This document shows positions 53,948 through 60,660 of a stretch of 60,660 nucleotides of DNA, one piece after another. Under the pieces are notes generated by a model, which was not told the origin of the DNA, searched no databases, and was given only the letters and a program-made list of their open reading frames with translations. Position 1 is the stretch's first letter. Every line of letters starts with the position of its first letter. The position numbers and the translations under genes are program-made. The stretch is from contig JAEUVD010000022.1 of the NCBI GenBank assembly GCA_016787065.1, positions 1 to 60,660 on the forward strand. The letters run 5' to 3'. Source of the DNA: Chitinophagaceae bacterium (lineage in GTDB: Bacteria; Bacteroidota; Bacteroidia; Chitinophagales; Chitinophagaceae).

Positions 53948-54027
53948 TTAACCATTTATTAAAGTTATAAATTGTGTCATAATTTTTGGTTAAATAGAGT
54001 ATCTTTACCTACTTAACCAAAGGTTAA
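53948..54027. promoter_or_regulatory. Cluster of four GGTTAA/TTAACC half-sites
   Basis: TTAACC at 53948-53953, GGTTAA at 53988-53993, TTAACC at 54013-54018 and GGTTAA at 54022-54027. The last two form a perfect palindrome, TTAACC-AAA-GGTTAA, right after the -7 box; the second lies just upstream of it. The pattern suggests a regulator-binding array around the promoter. Confidence 0.5.
54000..54007 (+). promoter_or_regulatory. Promoter -7 box (TATCTTTA) of the GEVED surface-protein gene
   Basis: One mismatch to TAnnTTTG. It implies a leader of about 170 nt, much longer than any other in the window. A TTTG at 53985-53988 is too close to be a good -33 element. Confidence 0.5.
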
Positions 54028-54180
54028 AATTATCGGTATGAATCAACATTGTTTAACACTTCAAATTAATTTTTTAAAAATTATGGTAATAGAGTAACGA
54101 CAGAAAAGCTTGCTGCACGCTGACTTGCAGCCTTGAGGGATTCAATTAAATAACTTAAAATTTTTAACACAAAAATTGAT

Positions 54181-57100
54181 ATGACAAATCAAACAATTAC
54201 AAAAACGGCAATGAAATGGTCGAGGGCCTTGCTAACCATGTTAGCATTGGTGCTAGGGTTCAATTCTATTTCAACGGCCCAAACAATTACTACAAGTTTG
54301 CTAAATAACAATGGCTCTTCTGTTGTTGTATTTAGTATTTCCAACAACAGTTTAACCGATTCTTATATCATAACCGATATTGGAAGTTTGGCTGGATTTA
54401 CCGGAACCGGTACGGCTCGTTTGTATGCCAAAGCGGCTACCTATAACGTTGCTCCGGGTGCGGTAGGTGCAGTTTCTTCAGCAAATGGTTGGACGGATAT
54501 TGGTAGCAATACGGCTTTAGCAACTACTGCTAACACTTCTACAACTGCTACAGGTGCTAATGCCACGCTTTGGATTAGTGGTATGACTTACCAAATTCCT
54601 CCTCAAACGCAAGTACGTTTCTGTTTACAACATGTAACTTCTGCTAATGCCGCATCATTCAGTGCTACTGCAGGTTCTATTCGTTATTCAACAGTTGGTA
54701 CCCAAGTTTGTTCTTTTGCAAATGGTGATCTTACTTTAAATGCTTGTACTAACTATGGTTATGGTGGAACAATGGCTTCCCCAACAAATAGCCCACGAGG
54801 TTTTGTTGGTTTCGTAAATTATATGGCGGCATCTCCTTGTACAGGTACTCCTGCACCAGGTAATACAACAGGTCCTGCTACTGCTTGCGTTGGATCTACA
54901 ATTAATCTTGGTTTACAAAATGTTACTTCAGGTACTGGTGTTACATACCAATGGGAAAGTGCAGATGATGCAGCTTTCACCGTTAACGTAACGGCTTTAG
55001 GTACGGGTAATACGCAAAGTACTACTTACACTGGTCCTAAATACTATCGTTGTAATGTTACTTGTTCTGGTAACACTGGAACATCTAATCCTTTACAAGT
55101 TACTTCAAGTCCTTTCTTATCTTGTTATTGTGAGGCTGCTCAAACTTCATGTTCCGGTGATGGTATCACCAATGTGGCAATCCCAACAACTGCTTTAAAT
55201 AATGCTTCTACAGGTTGTATTGGAGGTAATAATTATACATACTTCACACCGGGTATTGCTGCTTGTCAGTTAATGCAGGGTGTAACATACACCTTGGCTG
55301 TTACCGTTCAAACGGATCCTAACCAATGGACTAACGGTTGGATAGACTACAATCAAAGTGGAACGTATGATGCTGGTGAAGAATTATCGGCTGCTGCTGT
55401 TAATCCGGGTGCTAGTGGAACTACAGCTATTTCTTTTACAGTTCCTTACACTGCAACTCCGGGTTTAACTCGTTTACGTATTCGTGGTGGTTGCGATGCA
55501 ACTTTTGCTAACACCGCTTTTTGTGGCATAAATCCATCAACAACATGGGGTGAAGTAGAAGATTACGATATTGAAATTATGGCTAACGTTGGATGTACTG
55601 GTCAACCAACACCTGGCGCTACGCTTTCTACAGGAACTAATTTCTGCTTTGGTTCAACACCGGCATTTACGTATTCGCTACAAAACTCAACAACTGGATC
55701 AGGTGTTACTTATTCTTGGGAGCGCGCCGATGACGCAGCGTTCACAACAAACGTAAGTGTTCTTGGTACTTCTCAAAATTTATCTTATGCACCCGCTGTA
55801 CAAGGTAATTTTTATGTTCGTTGTTTAGTTACTTGTACAAACTCTGGTTTGTCTGATTATTCAACACCTATTTTAATTTCACAAAACGCACCTAATCAGT
55901 GTTATTGTGTACCGGCTTATACTTCAGGTATTCAATTTGGTGATTTGATTTCTCAAGTTGCGATTGCAGGTACTACCTTGAACAACAATTCAGGTACTGC
56001 TACATCACCTAATATTTCTTATACTTACTATGATCCTTCTATTTATCCAGCGCCAAATTACACAGGTAATTTAGTAGCTGGTAATACTTACAACTGTACA
56101 GTTACTATTGGTTCGTTCAGTGGCCAAGGTGTTGCTGCTTGGATAGATTTAGATCAAGATGGTAATTTCTCTGCCGCTGAGAAAATTGGTTCTACACCAA
56201 CTACTATTGGTACGGCGTTTGGTTCTGCTACCTTCCCGATCGTAATTCCTTGTAACCCGACACCAGGTAACTATCGTTTACGTGTACGTTGCGCTTGGAT
56301 TACGAATGGCCCAACAATTGATCCTTGTATCAGTTATGGTTATGGTGAAGCGGAAGATTATATGATTACGATCGATCCTCCTCTACCTTGTCCTGCTCCA
56401 TTAAGTTTTGCTGCAAGCAACTTTAGTTCAACTGGTGCTACCTTCACATGGGTTAACGGTTGTGCTGAAACAGATTGGGAATTAGAATTTGGTAACACAG
56501 GATTTACACCTGGTACTGGTACAATTGAATCAGTTTCTGCTCCTGGTAGTGGTTACGCTTCATCAACAATGCCTTGTGGATCTACCTTAGACGTTTATTT
56601 ACGTGCTAACTGTTTAGGAAATGGCTATTCTACTTATGTAGGACCAGTTTCTATTACAACATTACCTTGTCCTTGTACTGGTACACCACCGGCTGCTAAC
56701 ACCTTATCAAGTGTTTCTAGTGCATGTGCTGCTACGCCATTTACATTATCTCTAGATTATAACTACAGTGGTTTAACAGGTATCACCTACCAATGGGAAA
56801 GTGCCGACGACCAATTGTTTACTACAAACGTAGTTGCTTTAGGTACTGCGGCTACTGAAACAATTGCAAATCAAACCGCACCTTCTTACTATCGTTGTAA
56901 CATTACCTGTACAACAGGTCCTATTACTATTCAGTCAACTGAAGTATTTGTTGGTCAAACCGCACCAAATCAATGCTATTGTGTACCAACTTCGGTTGGA
57001 ACATGGGCTTGTGGTGACGGTGATGTAATTGCTCAAGTTCAAATTTTGGATGGTGCAACAGTTTTATATACGAATAACTCAGGTACAGGTTGTCCTTCAG

Positions 57101-59172
57101 ATCCTACTCCAGGTACAAATGCTTCTGGTGATAACGGGAATGGTTTATCTGATTATACAGGTCTTGGTTCAGTAACTAATATGATTGCAGGTAATACATA
57201 TACTGTTAAGGTGTTTGCAGGACAATATTCTGAGCACTACACAGCATGGATTGACTACGATGATGATGGCGTATTCGCGTCAACTGAGCGTATTGGTTAT
57301 ACAACTGTTCAAGCTACTGGTTCTGGATCAGTAGGTGTTTTAGGAGGCAGTACAAACTTTACGGTAGTATTAGCTTGTAATCCACCATCAGGTGTTCATC
57401 GTATGCGTGTTAAATGTGCTTTCGGACAAACAAATGGTTTAGCTATCGATCCATGTACTACGTATTCTTTCATGGAAACAGAAGATTATTTAGTAACTAT
57501 CGATCCTGCTCTTCCTTGTCCAGCTCCTTCTTCATTTGCTTCTAATACACCAACAGCTACAGGTGCTACCTTCACTTGGGTAAATGGTTGTGTTGAAACA
57601 GATTGGGAAATCGAGTTTGGTGCTACAGGTTTCACTCCTGGTTCAGGTACTGTAGAAGCTGCTACAACAAATCCGTTTACAGCTACTACAATGAACTGTG
57701 GAACAACCTACGATGTTTATTTACGTGCTAATTGTTTAGGAAATGGTTACTCAACTTATGTTGGTCCTATTTCTGTAACTACCACTGATTGTCCTTGTAC
57801 AGGTGCTCCTGCCCAAGCAAACGTAGTAGCTCCTTCTACAGCTTGTGCTAGTACTTCTTTCACATTATCTCTAGATCAAGCTTACACAGGTGTAAGTGGA
57901 ATTACATATCAATGGGAAAGTGCAGATGACGCTGCGTTCACAGTGAACCTAGTTACTTTAGGTAATGCAAGTACGCAAGTTGTTTCACAAACTGCTACTT
58001 CTTACTACCGTTGTAATGTAACTTGTACAGCGTCTACCTTAAGTACTATGGCAAACTATGCTATGGTTGGTATGACTGCTCCAACGATGTGTTATTGTTC
58101 AGCTCCTGCTCAAACTGCAGCTGATGAAGAAATCTTCGGTGTAGCTTTAACTTCAACTACAGGTTCTATGAATAATGTTTCTAACTGTTCAACTGTTGCT
58201 CCTGGTGCTGGTTCTTTAGCTGGTCAATATGGTAATTACATGGGTGCTCCTTCAATCGATATGGTAGATGGAAGCACTGTAAACTTTACGATTACTTTGG
58301 ATGCTTGTGGAGTTGGTACATTTAGTAATGGTACTGCTATCTTTATTGATCTTAACCAAGATGGTGATTTTGATGATGCTGGTGAGCAAGTATTTGCTGA
58401 ACCTGCAACTATTCCAACCACTCCTGGTGTTGGTCGTACTGTAACTGGTTCATTTGTAATTCCTTCAGGTTCTACCATTGGAACTACCGCTATGCGTGTA
58501 ATGAATGTGGAAGGTTCTGCAGGTGCTGGTATTACGCCTTGTATGGTTTACTTCTATGGTGAAACAGAGGATTATACCGTAACAATCAGTCCTAACAATG
58601 CTTCCTTAGCATTAACTTGTTACTTACAAGGTTACTATATTGGTTCTGGTATGATGAATTCAGTTTTAAACAACCAAGGATTACCAAATCCAACTACAGA
58701 TTGCGATGATGTTACAGTTGAATTACATGATGCTTCTGCTCCTTACGCAACAGCGCATACCTTTAGTGGTGTGTTACAAACTAACGGTACAATTACTTGT
58801 TCGTACCCAGGTTCTGTTGTAGGAAACAGCTACTACATTGTTGTTATTCAACGTAATCACGTTCAAACATGGTCTGCAAACCCTGTAACTATGGCTGCAT
58901 CTACTTCTTATAATTTCTCTACAGCAGCTAACCAAGCTTATGGAGATAATCAATGGGAAGTTGAAACTGGTGTATTTGCCTTCTATGCAGGTGATGTAAA
59001 TCAGGATTTAGCTATCGACGGATTCGATTATATCGACATGGATCCAAACATCGTTAATGGTGATTGCGGATACTACGCAACCGACGTAACTGGAGAAGGA
59101 TGTGTGGATGTTTTCGACTTCTTAATGGTTAGTCCAAATATCGACGCTGGTGTAACAATCCAAGCGCCATAA
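54181..59172 (+). CDS. Giant secreted protein with four Ig-GEVED modules and a dockerin-like C-terminus
   Basis: 1663 aa. Signal peptide (WSRALLTMLALVLGFNSISTAQ). After an N-terminal domain come four rounds of an Ig-like module with YQWESADDAAFT or a close variant, a CYC junction and a GEVED domain ending WGEVEDYDIEI (near 456), YGEAEDYMITI (near 720), FMETEDYLVTI (near 1096) or YGETEDYTVTI (near 1458). Rounds 2 and 3 end with Fn3 domains (near 737 and 1111). The C-terminus has GDVNQDLAIDGFDY and DVTGEGCVDVFDF, calcium-binding dockerin-like loops. Codons are strongly skewed to GCT, ACT, GGT and CGT, suggesting high expression. Probably a surface adhesin or coat protein. No type-A or type-B T9SS domain was recognised. 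Confidence 0.88.
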   Translation: MTNQTITKTAMKWSRALLTMLALVLGFNSISTAQTITTSLLNNNGSSVVVFSISNNSLTDSYIITDIGSLAGFTGTGTARLYAKAATYNVAPGAVGAVSSANGWTDIGSNTALATTANTSTTATGANATLWISGMTYQIPPQTQVRFCLQHVTSANAASFSATAGSIRYSTVGTQVCSFANGDLTLNACTNYGYGGTMASPTNSPRGFVGFVNYMAASPCTGTPAPGNTTGPATACVGSTINLGLQNVTSGTGVTYQWESADDAAFTVNVTALGTGNTQSTTYTGPKYYRCNVTCSGNTGTSNPLQVTSSPFLSCYCEAAQTSCSGDGITNVAIPTTALNNASTGCIGGNNYTYFTPGIAACQLMQGVTYTLAVTVQTDPNQWTNGWIDYNQSGTYDAGEELSAAAVNPGASGTTAISFTVPYTATPGLTRLRIRGGCDATFANTAFCGINPSTTWGEVEDYDIEIMANVGCTGQPTPGATLSTGTNFCFGSTPAFTYSLQNSTTGSGVTYSWERADDAAFTTNVSVLGTSQNLSYAPAVQGNFYVRCLVTCTNSGLSDYSTPILISQNAPNQCYCVPAYTSGIQFGDLISQVAIAGTTLNNNSGTATSPNISYTYYDPSIYPAPNYTGNLVAGNTYNCTVTIGSFSGQGVAAWIDLDQDGNFSAAEKIGSTPTTIGTAFGSATFPIVIPCNPTPGNYRLRVRCAWITNGPTIDPCISYGYGEAEDYMITIDPPLPCPAPLSFAASNFSSTGATFTWVNGCAETDWELEFGNTGFTPGTGTIESVSAPGSGYASSTMPCGSTLDVYLRANCLGNGYSTYVGPVSITTLPCPCTGTPPAANTLSSVSSACAATPFTLSLDYNYSGLTGITYQWESADDQLFTTNVVALGTAATETIANQTAPSYYRCNITCTTGPITIQSTEVFVGQTAPNQCYCVPTSVGTWACGDGDVIAQVQILDGATVLYTNNSGTGCPSDPTPGTNASGDNGNGLSDYTGLGSVTNMIAGNTYTVKVFAGQYSEHYTAWIDYDDDGVFASTERIGYTTVQATGSGSVGVLGGSTNFTVVLACNPPSGVHRMRVKCAFGQTNGLAIDPCTTYSFMETEDYLVTIDPALPCPAPSSFASNTPTATGATFTWVNGCVETDWEIEFGATGFTPGSGTVEAATTNPFTATTMNCGTTYDVYLRANCLGNGYSTYVGPISVTTTDCPCTGAPAQANVVAPSTACASTSFTLSLDQAYTGVSGITYQWESADDAAFTVNLVTLGNASTQVVSQTATSYYRCNVTCTASTLSTMANYAMVGMTAPTMCYCSAPAQTAADEEIFGVALTSTTGSMNNVSNCSTVAPGAGSLAGQYGNYMGAPSIDMVDGSTVNFTITLDACGVGTFSNGTAIFIDLNQDGDFDDAGEQVFAEPATIPTTPGVGRTVTGSFVIPSGSTIGTTAMRVMNVEGSAGAGITPCMVYFYGETEDYTVTISPNNASLALTCYLQGYYIGSGMMNSVLNNQGLPNPTTDCDDVTVELHDASAPYATAHTFSGVLQTNGTITCSYPGSVVGNSYYIVVIQRNHVQTWSANPVTMAASTSYNFSTAANQAYGDNQWEVETGVFAFYAGDVNQDLAIDGFDYIDMDPNIVNGDCGYYATDVTGEGCVDVFDFLMVSPNIDAGVTIQAP

Positions 59173-59186
59173 TTTAATAACATTAC

Positions 59187-59223
59187 AATTTCCCGCGGAG
59201 AAATTATTTTCGCGGGAAATTTT
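59187..59223 (+). terminator. Rho-independent terminator between the two surface-protein genes
   Basis: AATTTCCCGCG (59187-59197) pairs perfectly with CGCGGGAAATT (59211-59221), an 11-bp stem with a 13-nt loop, followed by TT. It lies 15 bp past the GEVED gene stop and would separate its mRNA from the next gene. Confidence 0.82.
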
Positions 59224-59272
59224 AAACTCTTTATTTAATCAATTTTTTTAATCAAAATTTCAATTGAAAAGT

Positions 59273-60660
59273 ATGAAAAAACAGACATGGATTTCAAGGT
59301 GGAAGGCGGTCATGACCCTTCTGCTGCTCCTGACGGCCAGTCAAGGTTTCTCGCAAACCTACCGGTGCGATCTGAAGAACATCACGTATCCCACAGCGAA
59401 TACGTGTGAGTTCGAAGTTTGGCTGGAAAACACCGGCCCAAACAATTACCTATTGCAGTCAGTGCAAATGGGTATTGAATTTAACTATGCAGGTATGGCA
59501 AATGGTGGTGTAATTACCGGTTCATTTGTTGCAGGGTCTAACAACCTGCCTGCGCCTCAAAACAACTTGACGCCTAATACAACCGTTAATGCTACTTCTA
59601 AGCAAATACGTGTTACGGCGAGTATTCAAACGTCAAGCGCTGTTGCTGCTGCCCTAGCTTCACCTTTCCGTTATGGTACGTTTCGTTTAACGAATACGCA
59701 ACCTATGACTCCGGGTGCTACACCAAATTTCATTTGGTCTTTTACCACTGCTTCTAACCGTACCAAAACAGCTGTTTCATGCTGGACAAATGGTGCAACT
59801 TCTGGTGCCTCTATTACTACACAAACAACAGGTGGTACACCTAACTCAGCTGCACCAACTGCACCGTATGCTTACATCGCAGGTCCTCAGCATTTTGTTG
59901 AGTCAAATCCTCCGGTACCAACAGCATGCCCTAACGTAACTGCCGGTACAACTACCGATCCTTTATGTTTTGGTGGTACAGGTTCTGTTGTGGTTAACTT
60001 AAGCTCTGCTTCTGCTGGTACATATTCAGTGGATGGTGGTACTGCTCAAAGCTTTGCTTCGGGTACTTCATTCACAATTAGTGGTTTATCTCAAGGTGCT
60101 CATAACATTGATGTAACACCTACAGGTTGTGCTGCAACTCAGTTAAGCGTAACTATTGGTGGTCCTTCTTCAAATGCTACGAATACTTCAAGCGCAACAG
60201 CTTGTGATAGCTACACTTGGTCTGTGAATGGTTTAACGTACACGCAATCTGGTACTTATACAGGTACATCAACAGATGCAAATGGTTGTACTGTAAACGA
60301 AGTATTGAACTTAACAATCAACAATTCAACTTCAAACACATCATCAGCAACTGCTTGTGATAGCTATACATGGTCAGTAGACGGTATGACTTATACTCAG
60401 TCTGGAACATACACAGCTACATCAACAAACGCTGCTGGTTGTCCTCACACAGAGACTTTGAATTTGACAATCAACAATTCAACTTCAAACACATCATCAG
60501 CAACAGCTTGTGATAGCTATATGTGGTCAGTAGACGGTATGACTTATACTCAGTCTGGAACATACACAGCTACATCAACAAACGCTGCTGGTTGTCCTCA
60601 CACAGAGACTTTGAATTTGACAATCAACAATTCAACTTCAGGTCAATCATCAGCAACAGC
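59273..60660 (+). CDS. Secreted repeat protein, 5' part only (cut by window end)
   Basis: 462 codons are present and the frame is open at the right edge. The ATG at 59273 leads a signal peptide (MKKQTWISRWKAVMTLLLLLTASQGFSQ). Residues about 30-220 form a beta-rich domain (CEFEVWLENTGPNNYLLQSVQMGIEF). A region with CFGGTGSVVVNLSSASAGTYSVDGG follows. From about 310 come 51-aa repeats with SSATACDSY, WSVDGMTYTQSGTY, AAGC and LNLTINNSTS; the array is a Bacteroidota surface-protein type. The first 40 codons are clearly more GC-rich than the rest. It follows the GEVED gene after a strong terminator and probably has its own promoter, though none was recognised. Any sorting domain lies outside the window. 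Confidence 0.85.
   Translation, partial: MKKQTWISRWKAVMTLLLLLTASQGFSQTYRCDLKNITYPTANTCEFEVWLENTGPNNYLLQSVQMGIEFNYAGMANGGVITGSFVAGSNNLPAPQNNLTPNTTVNATSKQIRVTASIQTSSAVAAALASPFRYGTFRLTNTQPMTPGATPNFIWSFTTASNRTKTAVSCWTNGATSGASITTQTTGGTPNSAAPTAPYAYIAGPQHFVESNPPVPTACPNVTAGTTTDPLCFGGTGSVVVNLSSASAGTYSVDGGTAQSFASGTSFTISGLSQGAHNIDVTPTGCAATQLSVTIGGPSSNATNTSSATACDSYTWSVNGLTYTQSGTYTGTSTDANGCTVNEVLNLTINNSTSNTSSATACDSYTWSVDGMTYTQSGTYTATSTNAAGCPHTETLNLTINNSTSNTSSATACDSYMWSVDGMTYTQSGTYTATSTNAAGCPHTETLNLTINNSTSGQSSAT
60200..60660 (+). repeat. 153-bp tandem repeat array within the secreted repeat protein gene
   Basis: Units start at 60200, 60353, 60506 and 60659 (153 bp, 51 codons, in frame). Units two and three differ at only about 7 of 153 bases; the first is more divergent. 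The array runs off the window end. Confidence 0.9.

Larger units (their letters stand above)
53871..54180 (+). promoter_or_regulatory. 310-bp regulatory region of the giant surface protein
   Basis: AT-rich and without a gene. It contains four copies of the hexamer TTAACC/GGTTAA, a TATCTTTA -7 box (54000-54007) and a 173-nt leader with a GCTGCA/TGCAGC hairpin (54112-54131). See the separate entries. Confidence 0.6.

Overview
The window looks like a chromosomal segment from a member of the Bacteroidota. The evidence is a type-B type IX secretion (T9SS) sorting domain on a large secreted protein, GEVED/Fn3 and cysteine-rich repeat surface proteins, BatD/BatE, a TssF of the Bacteroidota type, LytS/LytTR regulation, and promoters of the Bacteroidota form (-7 box TAnnTTTG) with almost no Shine-Dalgarno sequences. 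I cannot place it to genus. There are 48 protein genes on both strands. I see no rRNA, tRNA, CRISPR array, insertion sequence or prophage.

Layout. 1-10400: end of an alpha-2-macroglobulin-like protein, prmC, a fumarylacetoacetase-fold hydrolase, a VWA protein, ychF, an AlaDH/saccharopine-dehydrogenase-like enzyme, hscB, kdsA, a SprT-like protein and two outer-membrane barrel proteins. 10400-10788 has no recognisable gene. 10789-20662: papain-like peptidase, TMTC-like TPR membrane protein, an isolated tssF, a histidine-rich LytS-type kinase with its LytTR regulator, a GH3-fold enzyme and an AI-2E-family permease. 20749-24263: three overlapping envelope genes including an M48 metalloprotease. 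24474-27542: batD-batE and rpiB. 27570-33402: a low-GC surface-polysaccharide locus (flippase, and divergently a 3,5-epimerase, C-methyltransferase, SDR, CmcI-type enzyme and glycosyltransferase). 33451-39674: T9SS cargo, rnhB, groES-groEL. 39764-44988: ABC/HlyD/TolC export operon with a divergent TetR gene. 44985-52304: same-strand run of M1 peptidase, polyprenyl-phosphate sugar transferase, lipoprotein, Gfo/Idh-like protein and ilvE. 52367-53870: an unknown small protein, rdgB and a thioesterase. 54181-60660: two very large secreted repeat proteins, the second cut by the window end.

Most genes serve the cell envelope: LPS/Kdo and polysaccharide synthesis, surface protein export, envelope proteases and efflux. 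Housekeeping genes lie between them. Gene ends are tightly packed, with several stop codons touching or overlapping.

The most interesting signals are regulatory. (1) Nine genes have the -7 box exactly 4-5 nt before the start codon, which predicts leaderless or nearly leaderless mRNAs. (2) A pair of related palindromes sits in the two divergent TetR/ABC promoters. (3) TTAACC/GGTTAA half-sites cluster at the promoter of the giant GEVED protein and form a palindrome at the AI-2E permease promoter. Protein-level oddities are a kinase with two His-rich loops predicted on the same membrane face, a lone TssF, an ABC exporter with a degenerate nucleotide-binding domain, and a nearly identical 153-bp tandem repeat in the last gene.
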